Positions 35,273 to 44,964 of a stretch of 64,000 nucleotides of DNA are shown here, piece after piece. Origin of the DNA: an uncultured Kangiella sp. (GTDB taxonomy: Bacteria; Pseudomonadota; Gammaproteobacteria; Enterobacterales; Kangiellaceae); assembly GCA_947498625.1 (NCBI GenBank), contig CANMKR010000001.1, forward strand, positions 798,090 through 862,089, read 5' to 3'. Under the pieces are notes generated by a model. It was not told the DNA's origin. It searched no databases and saw nothing but the letters and a program-made list of their open reading frames with translations. The translations under genes were made by a program, and so were the position numbers. Position 1 is the stretch's first letter; every line of letters starts with the position of its first letter.

Positions 35273-37078
35273 ATGGCTTATACAGATTTTATCCGAAATT
35301 TTTCCATTATTGCTCATATCGATCACGGTAAATCGACTTTGTCGGATCGTTTGATCCAATATTGTGGTGGCTTATCTGAGCGAGAAATGGAAGCGCAAGT
35401 TCTGGATTCGATGGATTTGGAGAGAGAACGCGGTATTACCATTAAAGCGCAAAGCGTGACTTTGGATTATAAAGCTAAAGACGGCAATACTTATCAATTG
35501 AATTTTATTGATACGCCTGGACACGTTGACTTCTCTTATGAAGTTTCACGTTCGTTAGCTGCATGCGAAGGCGCTTTATTGGTGGTGGATGCGGCGCAAG
35601 GGGTAGAAGCTCAAACTTTGGCCAATTGTTACACCGCGATTGAGCAAGAGCTCGAAGTAGTACCAGTTTTGAACAAGATTGATTTACCATCTGCAGATCC
35701 TGACAGAGTAATTCAAGAGATTGAGGATATTGTTGGCATAGAAGCGATGGAAGCGGTGCAATGCTCTGCAAAGACGGGCATTGGTATCGAAGAGTTATTA
35801 GAGTCGATAGTGCGTGATATTCCGCCTGCATATGGCGATCCGGATGCACCTTTACAAGCGCTCATTATTGACTCTTGGTTTGACAATTATTTGGGTGTTG
35901 TATCGCTAGTGAGAGTGATGCAAGGAACCATTAATAAAAATGACAAGATGCAGGTAATGTCGACGGGCAAAAGCCACGTGGTTGACCATGTAGGCATTTT
36001 TACTCCAAAGCGTCATGACACTAATACACTTAAAGCTGGTGAAGTGGGTTTCGTTATCGCTGGCATCAAAGAGATCCAAGGTGCTCCGGTTGGCGATACC
36101 ATTACTTTATTAAAAGAACCTGCTGAAGAAGCGCTACCTGGCTTTAAACAAGTAAAACCTCAGGTGTATGCCGGTTTATTCCCGGTAAATTCAGACGAGT
36201 ATGAAAATTTCCGTGATGCTTTAGCAAAGTTAAGTTTAAATGATGCTTCACTTTTCTATGAGCCAGAAAACTCAACTGCATTAGGTTTTGGTTTCCGTTG
36301 TGGCTTCTTAGGAATGTTGCATATGGAGATTATCCAAGAGCGTTTAGAACGTGAATATAACTTGGATTTGATCACCACTGCACCAACGGTGATTTATGAA
36401 GTGGAAACCACAGACGGCGAAACTTTATATGTCGACAACCCATCAAAGTTGCCGCCAGTTTCAAATATTAAAGCTATTCGAGAACCTATTTGTGAAGCGA
36501 ATATTTTAGTGCCGCAAGAACATCTTGGGGCAGTGATTACCTTGTGTGTAGAAAAGCGTGGCGTGCAAACTAAAATGCAATATGCAGGCAATCAAGTGGC
36601 TTTAAGCTATGATTTACCAATGAATGAGGCCGTGCTAGATTTCTTTGATCGATTAAAGTCAGTTAGTCGAGGTTATGCTTCACTGGATTATAGTTTTAAA
36701 CGTTTCCAAGAAGATAAGTTAGTTAGAACCGATATCTTAATTAATGGCGAGCGAGTGGATGCATTGGCGTTGATTTTGCATGCTGAACAAGCGCAATACA
36801 AAGGTCGCGAATTAGTTGAAAAGATGAAAGAGATTATTCCACGTCAAATGTTTGAGGTGGCTATTCAGGCGGCGATTGGTAATCATGTAATTGCTCGCTC
36901 TACGGTTAAAGCTCTACGTAAAAATGTATTGGCAAAATGTTACGGTGGTGATGTCTCACGTAAGCGTAAACTACTAGAAAAACAAAAAGCCGGTAAAAAG
37001 CGTATGAAGCAGGTGGGCAAAGTGGAAATTCCACAAGAAGCATTTTTAGCAGTGTTGCATGTGGGCAAAGATAAATAA
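35273..37078 (+). CDS. lepA: Elongation factor 4 (LepA) GTPase
   Basis: A 601-residue translational GTPase. G1 [15 protein letters not shown], switch region [11 protein letters not shown]3 DTPGHVDF, G4 NKIDLPSAD and the LepA-specific C-terminal domain ([11 protein letters not shown] ... [21 protein letters not shown]) are all present. It acts on the ribosome, in initiation or back-translocation depending on the study. First of the lepA-lepB-DUF4845-rnc-era-recO-pdxJ-acpS run. Confidence 0.97.
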   Translation: MAYTDFIRNFSIIAHIDHGKSTLSDRLIQYCGGLSEREMEAQVLDSMDLERERGITIKAQSVTLDYKAKDGNTYQLNFIDTPGHVDFSYEVSRSLAACEGALLVVDAAQGVEAQTLANCYTAIEQELEVVPVLNKIDLPSADPDRVIQEIEDIVGIEAMEAVQCSAKTGIGIEELLESIVRDIPPAYGDPDAPLQALIIDSWFDNYLGVVSLVRVMQGTINKNDKMQVMSTGKSHVVDHVGIFTPKRHDTNTLKAGEVGFVIAGIKEIQGAPVGDTITLLKEPAEEALPGFKQVKPQVYAGLFPVNSDEYENFRDALAKLSLNDASLFYEPENSTALGFGFRCGFLGMLHMEIIQERLEREYNLDLITTAPTVIYEVETTDGETLYVDNPSKLPPVSNIKAIREPICEANILVPQEHLGAVITLCVEKRGVQTKMQYAGNQVALSYDLPMNEAVLDFFDRLKSVSRGYASLDYSFKRFQEDKLVRTDILINGERVDALALILHAEQAQYKGRELVEKMKEIIPRQMFEVAIQAAIGNHVIARSTVKALRKNVLAKCYGGDVSRKRKLLEKQKAGKKRMKQVGKVEIPQEAFLAVLHVGKDK

Positions 37079-37105
37079 TATAAATACAAGTATAAAAGGC
37101 GAAAA

Positions 37106-38029
37106 ATGATTTATTACGATTTTGGGTTTTACTTAACGATTGGAACTTTAGTAACGGGCGTTATAACGCTGATCGATAAGTACAAATGGCGCCCAGAGAG
37201 AGTTGCCAAAGGAATTAAGCATGATGAAAAAGGCAATGAAATAATGCCTTTTCATGTAGATATTTCACGCTCGATTTTTCCTATTATTTTTGTCATATTA
37301 ATTTTACGCTCTTTTATCTATGAGCCTTATCGGATCCCATCAGCGAGTATGAATCCGGGTTTATATGCTGGGGATTTCATTACCGTCAATAAATATGCAT
37401 ACGGTATACGTCTGCCGATCACCAATACCCAGATTATCCCCGTAGGCGAACCAGAGCGTGGCGATGTTATCGTGTTTCATCCGCCTAATTTGCAAGACCC
37501 AACAAAAGCTATTCAAGATGCTTACATTAAAAGGTTGTATGGTTTGCCAGGTGATACGCTAAGTTGGAATAAAGGTGCGCTCACTATTACACCTAAGTGC
37601 GAAACCGGTGAAAGCTGCGCTCCGATTCTTGTGCAAGCAAAATTAAAATCATTAGAAGCTCCTGAGTTAGTTAAGGAAGTTAACTACGATTTCAACTTAT
37701 TTGAGCAATCTATTGGCGAGAAAAATCATGAACTACTTTTTGTGGCTAAGCCTTATTTAGGCGCACTGGGTAATGAATGGAGTATAACAATCCCTGAAGG
37801 GAAATACTTTGCTATGGGCGATCATCGTGACAATAGCACTGATGCAAGAGCATGGTATTTTGAAAACCCTAATGCCTTTATTGATAGAGAGGCTATTATT
37901 GGTCGCGCAGCTGGTAAGTGGCTTTATATGACTTTTTCTGATTCGCCTGATTTCACAATACCGTTGTTTGATAAACCAGTGTATTTACCTCGAGGCATAA
38001 GTTTTGATAGAGTAGGCACTATTAATTAA
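37106..38029 (+). CDS. lepB: Signal peptidase I
   Basis: A 307-residue inner-membrane protease that removes signal peptides. Two N-terminal membrane spans (about 8-23 and 55-73), box B with catalytic serine YRIPSASMNPGLYAGD, and catalytic lysine in AYIKRLYGLPGD; box E GDHRDNSTDAR is also present. Length is near that of E. coli LepB (324). Follows lepA by 27 bases, as usual. Confidence 0.96.
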   Translation: MIYYDFGFYLTIGTLVTGVITLIDKYKWRPERVAKGIKHDEKGNEIMPFHVDISRSIFPIIFVILILRSFIYEPYRIPSASMNPGLYAGDFITVNKYAYGIRLPITNTQIIPVGEPERGDVIVFHPPNLQDPTKAIQDAYIKRLYGLPGDTLSWNKGALTITPKCETGESCAPILVQAKLKSLEAPELVKEVNYDFNLFEQSIGEKNHELLFVAKPYLGALGNEWSITIPEGKYFAMGDHRDNSTDARAWYFENPNAFIDREAIIGRAAGKWLYMTFSDSPDFTIPLFDKPVYLPRGISFDRVGTIN

Positions 38030-38065
38030 GGAAATCGATTCTATTACTGATCGAAGGGGAGTTAA

Positions 38066-38437
38066 ATGAAGGAATTAAATATAAGAAAAGTTGCAGGTAT
38101 GACTGCTGCTGGATGGATGATTATCATTGCGATAGTTTTATTTTTTAGTTATTTGGCAATTAAGATTATTCCTGCATACGTTGAGAATGGGAATGTTGTT
38201 AGTTTGATGAAGTCGACTGCAGATCTCGGTATTTCTCAAGAGAGTAACAAAGAAATTTTGAAGAAATTTCAGACTAAAATTGGCTTTGCGAGAATGACAA
38301 AACTACTAAATAAGGATAATTATAGAATTGAACAGGAAGCGACTGGCAAATATCTGATTGTCGATTATGATAAAAAGTTATCTATGTTCGGTAATATTTC
38401 TGTATTGATAGAATTCGAACACAAACAAAAACTCTAA
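38066..38437 (+). CDS. DUF4845 membrane protein
   Basis: A 123-residue protein with one N-terminal membrane span (about 10-32: GMTAAGWMIIIAIVLFFSYL) and a soluble domain. DUF4845 proteins occupy exactly this place between lepB and rnc in many gammaproteobacteria; the role is unknown. GGGGAG lies about seven bases before ATG 38066. Confidence 0.85.
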   Translation: MKELNIRKVAGMTAAGWMIIIAIVLFFSYLAIKIIPAYVENGNVVSLMKSTADLGISQESNKEILKKFQTKIGFARMTKLLNKDNYRIEQEATGKYLIVDYDKKLSMFGNISVLIEFEHKQKL

Positions 38438-38461
38438 TTGTTAATAACCAAGATGCTATAA

Positions 38462-39163
38462 ATGCCAGCAAAAAAAAATCTGCAAGAACGCTTATTGAGG
38501 CGCCTTGGTTACCAATTCAAAAACACTTCGATTTTTAAACAAGCCCTGACTCATAGAAGCGCTTCCGGTCAACATAATGAACGGTTAGAGTTTCTCGGCG
38601 ATGCTATTTTGGGGATGGTTGTTGCTGAAGCCTTGTTTGAGAAGTTCCCTAAAGTTGACGAAGGCAAGCTCAGTCGATTAAGAGCTAGCTTAGTCAAAGG
38701 AAAAACCCTATCGGTTATTGCGCAAGAAATAGAACTTGGCGACTGCTTGTTTTTAGGTGATGGAGAGCTCAAAACCGGCGGTTATCGCAGAGGCTCTATT
38801 TTAGCCGATGCGTTTGAAGCACTAATAGGCGCCATTTATCAAGATTCTGGTTTTGAAACAGTAAAAGCCATCACGCTAGATTTATACAAAGACAGGTTGA
38901 ATCAACTCTCGATAGATACCTTAGTAAAAGATCCGAAAACTCGACTACAAGAGTGGCTGCAGTCAAGAAAGTTGGAGTTACCAGAGTATCAACTCACGAA
39001 TGTTACCGGTGAAGCTCATGAGCAACATTTCGAGGTAAAGTGTGAAGTAGAGTATTCCGGGAAAAAACTTACCACGGGAGCTGGCGCAAGTCGACGTAGT
39101 GCTGAACAAATAGCAGCAGAAACTATGCTAAATTTATTGCTCGACTTGCAAAAGAGCCAATAA
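38462..39163 (+). CDS. rnc: Ribonuclease III
   Basis: A 233-residue double-strand-specific endoribonuclease for rRNA and mRNA processing. The signature NERLEFLGDAILGM with catalytic acidic residues starts near residue 38, the second acidic cluster is ADAFEALIGAIY, and the C-terminal dsRNA-binding domain (DPKTRLQEWLQSR ... GAGASRRSAEQIAAETML) is complete. Era follows 10 bases later. Confidence 0.97.
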   Translation: MPAKKNLQERLLRRLGYQFKNTSIFKQALTHRSASGQHNERLEFLGDAILGMVVAEALFEKFPKVDEGKLSRLRASLVKGKTLSVIAQEIELGDCLFLGDGELKTGGYRRGSILADAFEALIGAIYQDSGFETVKAITLDLYKDRLNQLSIDTLVKDPKTRLQEWLQSRKLELPEYQLTNVTGEAHEQHFEVKCEVEYSGKKLTTGAGASRRSAEQIAAETMLNLLLDLQKSQ

Positions 39164-39173
39164 GGAATTACCA

Positions 39174-40088
39174 ATGGGACAAGATTCCAACCCTGATTTT
39201 CGCTGTGGATATGTGGCTGTTTTAGGCCGCCCTAACGTTGGTAAATCCACCTTGATGAATCATATTCTTGGGCAAAAAGTCAGTATCACTTCACGTAAGC
39301 CGCAGACCACTCGTCATCGTGTTCTGGGCATTTATACTGATGATGATGCGCAGATATTGTTTGTTGATACTCCGGGGATCCATAAGAAAGAAGCCAGAAC
39401 TATCAATCGCTATATGAACCGAGCTGCAACCAGTTCGATTGATTATGTGGATGTTGTTGTGTTTGTAGTCGATGGAACCATTTGGTCGGAAGATGATGAG
39501 CATGCGCTGAATAAGCTCAAAGAGGCAAACTGCAAAAGCATTTTGTTTGTCAATAAAGTCGATAAGATAAAGAACAAAGAAGAATTACTACCATTTTTAG
39601 AAGAAGTCGGAGGGAAACATAACTTTGATATTGTGTATCCGGGCTCAGCGTTAAAAGGTGATAACTTAGATTCGTTATTAAAAACGTTAAAACAATGGTT
39701 ACCACAAGGTGATTTATTTTATCCAGAAGATTACATTACTGATCGAAGTTCTCGTTTTATGGCTGCAGAGTTAGTTCGAGAGAAATTGATGCGCACCTTA
39801 GGGGATGAGATCCCATATTCTTCTACTGTTGAAATTGAGCAGTTCAAACAGCAAGATAATGGGGTTTTGCATGTTAATGCATTGATCCTAGTGGAACGTA
39901 ACAGTCAAAAATCCATTATTATTGGCAAGCAAGGTTCTCGTTTGAAACAAATTGGCCGTGATGCTCGTTTGGACATGGAAGAACAATTTGGACAAAAGGT
40001 ATTTTTAGAGGTTTGGGTTAAAGTAAAAGATGGTTGGGCAGATGATGAACGCGCTTTGCGATCGTTAGGTTTTGAAGATCACCTGTAA
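39174..40088 (+). CDS. era: GTPase Era
   Basis: A 304-residue GTPase needed for 16S rRNA maturation and 30S assembly. G1 LGRPNVGKSTLMN, G3 VDTPGIHKKEARTI, G4 NKVDKIKNK, and a C-terminal KH domain with IIGKQGSRLKQIGRDAR. Normal length and synteny. Confidence 0.97.
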   Translation: MGQDSNPDFRCGYVAVLGRPNVGKSTLMNHILGQKVSITSRKPQTTRHRVLGIYTDDDAQILFVDTPGIHKKEARTINRYMNRAATSSIDYVDVVVFVVDGTIWSEDDEHALNKLKEANCKSILFVNKVDKIKNKEELLPFLEEVGGKHNFDIVYPGSALKGDNLDSLLKTLKQWLPQGDLFYPEDYITDRSSRFMAAELVREKLMRTLGDEIPYSSTVEIEQFKQQDNGVLHVNALILVERNSQKSIIIGKQGSRLKQIGRDARLDMEEQFGQKVFLEVWVKVKDGWADDERALRSLGFEDHL

Positions 40089-40105
40089 CTCATTTCTTAA
40101 CTACA

Positions 40106-40822
40106 ATGCAAAAAACCTCTTCCCAAGCTTTTATTCTGCATACTAGACCATTTAAGGAAACCAGCCTGTTAGTCGAAGCTTTTACTCATGCCAAAGGACG
40201 GGTTAGCTTAGTTGCAAAAGGCGCGCGCTCTGCCTCTAAAAAAAATCAAAAGCGGGCTCTTCTACAACCTTTCACTCCTCTAGAAATAAGTTGGTCTGGC
40301 AAAAGTAATTTGAAAAATCTAAATCAAATTGAAGCTCAAGGCTTGCCGTTTAAATTACATTCGACACCCAGTATATGCGGCTTATATCTTAATGAGTTAT
40401 TATTGAAGCTTTTGACTCAATGGGACCCACATCCTGAGATTTTCAAAAGTTATCAAAAAGCATTGGAGTGGTTAGCCACTAATCAAACGCCACAAATTAT
40501 ACTGCGAGAGTTTGAACTCTATTTATTAGATGAATTGGGCTATTCTATTGATTGGAATTGTGACATCCATGGTGATTTAATTGATATCAATCAAGACTAT
40601 GCTTACATACCCCAACAGGGCTTTGTTTTGCAGCAGTTGAAACAAGGCATTTTAGTTATCAGTGGAAAACTGATTCATTCGGTTGCGCAGTATGATTGGC
40701 AAACCAAAGGAGCAGTTGGGCTTGCCAGAAAAGTATCAAAATCTTTGATTGACCATTTGTTGGATGGAAAAGAGTTGAATAGCCGTAAACTTTTACAACA
40801 AACTCTTGCACTTAAAGCCTAA
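40106..40822 (+). CDS. recO: DNA repair protein RecO
   Basis: A 238-residue RecFOR-pathway protein that loads RecA on gapped DNA. The N-terminal OB-fold reads AFILHTRPFKETSLLVEAFTHAKGRVSLVAKGARS, followed by the helical domain. The cysteine zinc motif of some RecO proteins is absent, as in many gammaproteobacteria. Confidence 0.94.
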   Translation: MQKTSSQAFILHTRPFKETSLLVEAFTHAKGRVSLVAKGARSASKKNQKRALLQPFTPLEISWSGKSNLKNLNQIEAQGLPFKLHSTPSICGLYLNELLLKLLTQWDPHPEIFKSYQKALEWLATNQTPQIILREFELYLLDELGYSIDWNCDIHGDLIDINQDYAYIPQQGFVLQQLKQGILVISGKLIHSVAQYDWQTKGAVGLARKVSKSLIDHLLDGKELNSRKLLQQTLALKA

Positions 40823-40872
40823 GCCCACTAGCCTATTACTAACGTTTATATTTACTTTTTTTGGAGCAAATA

Positions 40873-41634
40873 GTGTCCATTACAACTAGCATTAACCCAA
40901 TATTCTTGGGTGTGAATATAGATCATGTTGCTACCTTGAGAAATGCACGAGGAACGGTTTATCCCGATCCGGTGCAAGCCGCATTTATTGCTGAACAAAA
41001 TGGCGCCGATGGTATCACTATTCACCTTAGAGAAGATCGTCGGCATATAACGGATCGTGATGTCGAGCTGTTAGCCAATACCATCCAAACTAGAATGAAT
41101 CTTGAAATGGCGGTTACGGATGAGATGCTTTGCATCGCTGAGAGAATTAAACCTGCGTACGTTTGCTTAGTTCCAGAAAAAAGAGAAGAGTTGACTACCG
41201 AGGGGGGATTAGATGTAAAAGGACAGGAAGCTAAAATTACCGAAGCTTGTCAGCGTATGTCGGCAATAGGCGTTAAAGTTTCTCTTTTTATTGATGCCAA
41301 TGATGAACAAATTTCAGCGGCAGCTAGAACCGGCGCCGAATATATTGAGTTGCACACGGGTGAGTATGCTGATGCAACTTGTGAAAAAGTACAACAGCAA
41401 GAATTGCAGCGCATTCAAGATGGAGTCGCACATGCGGTAGGAGAGGGTTTGCTAGTCAATGCAGGTCATGGCTTGCACTATCATAATGTACAACCAATCG
41501 CAGCCATTAAAGATATTATTGAGCTTAATATTGGCCATGCCATTATCGGCAGAGCGGTTTTGTCTGGTTTAGACAAAGCGGTTTATGATATGAAAAAATT
41601 GATGATCGAAGCTCGTCAAGCTGCAAGAGATTAA
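40873..41634 (+). CDS. pdxJ: Pyridoxine 5'-phosphate synthase
   Basis: A 253-residue TIM-barrel enzyme that makes pyridoxine 5'-phosphate from 1-deoxyxylulose 5-phosphate and 3-amino-2-oxopropyl phosphate. Typical strands: [54 protein letters not shown] and [13 protein letters not shown] 40873 is chosen: GGAG lies seven bases upstream, whereas the in-frame TTG at 40861 overlaps it. Confidence 0.96.
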   Translation: MSITTSINPIFLGVNIDHVATLRNARGTVYPDPVQAAFIAEQNGADGITIHLREDRRHITDRDVELLANTIQTRMNLEMAVTDEMLCIAERIKPAYVCLVPEKREELTTEGGLDVKGQEAKITEACQRMSAIGVKVSLFIDANDEQISAAARTGAEYIELHTGEYADATCEKVQQQELQRIQDGVAHAVGEGLLVNAGHGLHYHNVQPIAAIKDIIELNIGHAIIGRAVLSGLDKAVYDMKKLMIEARQAARD

Positions 41635-41638
41635 TCCA

Positions 41639-42031
41639 ATGATTTTTGGTATCGGCACAGACATTATTTCTTTAGAACGAATAGAAAAATCCCTAGAAAG
41701 AAATGGTGAAAAGTTTGCTGAGAGAATTCTTTCTGAAACTGAACTTGAAGAATACCGCGAGCTTTCTGAAAAGCATCCAAATAATCAAGCGGCTTTTTTA
41801 GCTAAGCGCTTTGCGGCAAAAGAGGCAATCTCCAAAGCTCTAGGGACAGGAATGCGCAAAGGCATTGATTTTGTTCAATTGTCCATTTCACATGATGCAT
41901 TAGGTAAGCCTATAGTTGCACTATCTGGTAAAGCAGAACTTTGGGCTGAACAGAACCATATCCAAAAAGTGCAAGTTACTATTTCAGATGAAAAAAGTTA
42001 TGCCGTGGCTTTTGCATTAGCAGAATGCTAA
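41639..42031 (+). CDS. acpS: Holo-ACP synthase
   Basis: A 130-residue enzyme that transfers 4'-phosphopantetheine from CoA to acyl carrier protein. The two family motifs are present: GIGTDIISLERIEKSL with the magnesium aspartate, and KRFAAKEAISKALGTG. Start is five bases after the pdxJ stop; classic pdxJ-acpS pair and end of the lepA-to-acpS run. Confidence 0.96.
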   Translation: MIFGIGTDIISLERIEKSLERNGEKFAERILSETELEEYRELSEKHPNNQAAFLAKRFAAKEAISKALGTGMRKGIDFVQLSISHDALGKPIVALSGKAELWAEQNHIQKVQVTISDEKSYAVAFALAEC

Positions 42032-42082
42032 TGCAAAATCAGGAATATAAGAGCGACTTTCAAGGTTAAAAGTAAATTTAGA

Positions 42083-42928
42083 TCAATCTAAAAACAAATC
42101 CTTTTTTATCCGATCAGCATACTCAGAATTATAAGCATATTTAGTGAAGTCAGTTTCGCCAGCGGCTTTTAACACTTCCTCATCAATCAACCATAATCCG
42201 GTATAGTTTTGGCTAGGATGAGACAATATAACCTTTGCTGCATCCGCCATAATTTGCGGAGTCCGAGCATAGTTCAGCATTTCTTTATCACCAACAGCAA
42301 ACTCAATGGCAGCTGTGGCGATATAGGTTTGTGGCCATAGGGTGTTAACGGCAATACCGTACTCTTTAAATTCTTCTGCCATCCCTTTAGATAATAAACT
42401 CATACCATATTTGGATAGGGTGTAGGGTGAATAATCCTTGAGCCACTTAATGTTCATGTTTATGGGCGGTGACAAGCTTAATATATGCGGATTGTCGGAT
42501 TTTTTTAAATAAGGAAGTGCATAATGTGCAAAGGCATAAACTGCACGAGAATTAATTTGCTGCATCAAGTCATATCGCACAGGCGAGGTATCTTCAACTT
42601 TCGTGAGGCTGATGGCACCAGCATTATTAACGACTGCATCAATACCACCAAACTCTTTGGCAACTGACTTGCATAATTTCTTTATCGCTTTTTCATCACG
42701 CACATCCAATTGGAGCGGAACCGCTCGACCGCCAGCATTTTCTATTTCTTGAGCTACGGTATGAATAGTGCCAGGAAGTTTTGGATGAGGCTCAGCTGAT
42801 TTAGCGGCGATAATTACGATGGCACCTTCTTTGGCACAGCTCATCGCAATTTCTCTACCTATCCCGCGACTAGCGCCAGTAATGATAATGACTTTATCTT
42901 TTAATGTGGTGTTATTTATATTTGGCAT
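42083..42928 (-). CDS. SDR-family oxidoreductase, HSDL2-like
   Basis: A 281-residue short-chain dehydrogenase. NAD(P) motif TGASRGIGREIA, NNAGAI, catalytic tyrosine/lysine in YTLSKYGMS. The stretch SPPINMNIKWLKDY and the length resemble the bacterial group related to hydroxysteroid dehydrogenase-like protein 2, thought to act on fatty acyl or isoprenoid substrates. Directly downstream of the glutathione peroxidase gene with a 10-base gap, so probably co-transcribed. Confidence 0.85.
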   Translation of the reverse strand: MPNINNTTLKDKVIIITGASRGIGREIAMSCAKEGAIVIIAAKSAEPHPKLPGTIHTVAQEIENAGGRAVPLQLDVRDEKAIKKLCKSVAKEFGGIDAVVNNAGAISLTKVEDTSPVRYDLMQQINSRAVYAFAHYALPYLKKSDNPHILSLSPPINMNIKWLKDYSPYTLSKYGMSLLSKGMAEEFKEYGIAVNTLWPQTYIATAAIEFAVGDKEMLNYARTPQIMADAAKVILSHPSQNYTGLWLIDEEVLKAAGETDFTKYAYNSEYADRIKKDLFLD

Positions 42929-42938
42929 AAATTTATAA

Positions 42939-43424
42939 TTACTTAGCTAACTCTTTTTCAATAGCGTTTGCTAGTTTATGAGGTTTAGTCACTGGTGCGA
43001 AGCGTTTAACTACTTTTCCATCTTTACCAACTAAAAATTTATTGAAATTCCATTTGATATTAGTGCTTCCAAAAAAGCCACGAGCATTATCTTTAAGGTA
43101 AGCAAAAGCTGGATGGGTATTGTCGCCATTAACGTCAATTTTATCAAATAGTGTAAAAGAGATGTTAAAATTTAAATCACAAAAGTTTTTGATCTCCTCT
43201 GCAGAACCTTTTTCTTGATTCTTAAATTGATTGCAAGGGAAGGCTAAAATCTCAAAACCTTGTTCTTGATACTTTTTATAGAGCTGTTGCAAGCCTTCGT
43301 ATTGTGGCGTTAGACCACAAGCACTAGCAGTATTAACAACCAGTAACACTTTTCCTTGGTATTCTTTTAATGAAATCTCTTTGCCATTATTTAAAACTGC
43401 TGAATAATCGTATATGGTAGACAT
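42939..43424 (-). CDS. Glutathione peroxidase family thiol peroxidase
   Basis: A 161-residue BtuE/GPx-like peroxidase. The catalytic cysteine is in NTASACGLTPQYEGL, glutamine/tryptophan partners in FPCNQFKNQEKGS and KWNFNKFLV. ATG 43424 is used since GGAG lies eight bases upstream and the product aligns with family starts; ATG 43460 would add 12 unrelated residues. Cysteine-type bacterial GPx generally use thioredoxin. Confidence 0.93.
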   Translation of the reverse strand: MSTIYDYSAVLNNGKEISLKEYQGKVLLVVNTASACGLTPQYEGLQQLYKKYQEQGFEILAFPCNQFKNQEKGSAEEIKNFCDLNFNISFTLFDKIDVNGDNTHPAFAYLKDNARGFFGSTNIKWNFNKFLVGKDGKVVKRFAPVTKPHKLANAIEKELAK

Positions 43425-43514
43425 CGAATTGACTCCGTTAGATGTGATAAGGATATTCAACCTTTACAACCTATCGCTGTCAAGCCAATCTAATAACAAT
43501 CATTGAGAGCGCTT

Positions 43515-44918
43515 ATGAAATTTAAATCCTTATTCATCTCCAGTTTGCTTTTAGCTAGCCAATCCGCGCTATTAACAGCTGAAACTCCAAGCCTTGACGC
43601 TAAAGATATTAAGATTGCTGAGCAATTACGCGATGAAGCGCTTAAATCCTCAAAAGGCTATGCCATTGTTGAGTCATTAACCACTGAAGTTGGTCCGCGT
43701 ATGGCTGGTACAGCAGGTGATGCTGCTGCAGTTGCATGGGGTGAAGCCAAATTAAAAGAATTAGGTTTCGATAAGGTATGGAAGGAACCTGTGACTTTCC
43801 CCACTTGGAAACGAGGCGTTGAAACTGCCGAAGTAGTTTCTCCGTTTCCACAGCCCTTAGTGATCACGGCGCTTGGCTTTAGTGTGGGCACACCTAAAGG
43901 TGGTTTGTCAGCTGAAATTAAAGCTTATGAAACGCTGCAAGATTTAAAAGATGCGCCTGAAAATGATGCCAAAGGGAAAATTGTTTTTATTAAGTATCGT
44001 ATGAAAAAAGCGCGCGATGGCTCTGGTTATGGACCAGCAGTTTCTGCTCGTGGTTCTGGTGCAGTTGAAGCTGCCAAAAAAGGCGCGGTTGGTATTTTGA
44101 TCCGATCGATTGGTACTCAATCCCACCGAATGGCCCATACTGGCATGATGCGTTACTCTGAAGATGTGAATAAAATTCCAGCAGCAGCTTTATCATCGCC
44201 TGATGCTGATCTGCTAGAGAATATGTTAACTCGCGGTAAGCCAGTCACAGTCAAATTGACTTTAGGCTCCTACGATGGCCCTGAGTACACTTCTTATAAT
44301 GTCATTGGGGAAATCACGGGCTCAGAAAAGCCTGGAGAGTATGTGCTTATTGGTGGCCATCTAGATTCCTGGGATCTTGGAACTGGTGCTTTAGATGATG
44401 GTGCCGGGATTGCCATTACCACTGCTGCGGCTGAATTGATTTCACGTTTGCCAGAACGCCCTAAACGTTCGATCCGTGTGATTATGTGGGCCAATGAAGA
44501 ACAAGGCTTAGTTGGTGCAAGAGCTTATGCCGAAATGTATAAAGATAAGTTAGCCAATATCATTACTGGTGCAGAGTCGGACTTTGGTGCTGGAAGAATT
44601 TGGCGGATTGATTCTCGAGTAAAGCCGGAAGCTTTATCAGTGGCAAAAGATATAGCAAAGGTGATGGAACCACTAGGAATTAAATACGGCAATAACCGTG
44701 CTGGCGGCGGACCTGACTTGATTCCTCTACGTCAACTAGGCGTTTCAGTATTCTCTTTACGTCAGGACGGAACTGATTACTTTGATTATCACCATACGCC
44801 TGACGATACTTTAGATAAAATTGAAAAAGAGGCGCTGGATCAAAACACCGCTGCTTATGTGGTCTTAGCTTATTTAGCCGCTCAAATGAATGGCGATTTT
44901 GGGCAAAAAGTAGAGTAG
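43515..44918 (+). CDS. Exported M28-family zinc aminopeptidase
   Basis: A 467-residue secreted peptidase. Signal peptide about 1-22 (LLLASQSALLTAE). After a PA-type inserted domain (about 120-240) comes the M28 catalytic domain: zinc ligands and catalytic residues in GGHLDSWDLGTGALDDGAG, ANEEQGLVGARAYAE, ESDFGAG and DYHHTPDDTLDKI. Resembles carboxypeptidase Q/aminopeptidase groups. ATG 43515 is preferred over TTG 43503. Fits a peptide-scavenging lifestyle with the POT transporter. Confidence 0.92.
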   Translation: MKFKSLFISSLLLASQSALLTAETPSLDAKDIKIAEQLRDEALKSSKGYAIVESLTTEVGPRMAGTAGDAAAVAWGEAKLKELGFDKVWKEPVTFPTWKRGVETAEVVSPFPQPLVITALGFSVGTPKGGLSAEIKAYETLQDLKDAPENDAKGKIVFIKYRMKKARDGSGYGPAVSARGSGAVEAAKKGAVGILIRSIGTQSHRMAHTGMMRYSEDVNKIPAAALSSPDADLLENMLTRGKPVTVKLTLGSYDGPEYTSYNVIGEITGSEKPGEYVLIGGHLDSWDLGTGALDDGAGIAITTAAAELISRLPERPKRSIRVIMWANEEQGLVGARAYAEMYKDKLANIITGAESDFGAGRIWRIDSRVKPEALSVAKDIAKVMEPLGIKYGNNRAGGGPDLIPLRQLGVSVFSLRQDGTDYFDYHHTPDDTLDKIEKEALDQNTAAYVVLAYLAAQMNGDFGQKVE

Positions 44919-44934
44919 GTAAATATAAAGAAAT

Positions 44935-44964
44935 AAAAAAGGTCAGAAATTTCTGGCCTTTTTT
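44935..44964. terminator. Bidirectional terminator after the M28 peptidase
   Basis: AAAAAAGGTCAG-AAATTT-CTGGCCTTTTTT with one G-T pair, between convergent genes. Confidence 0.85.
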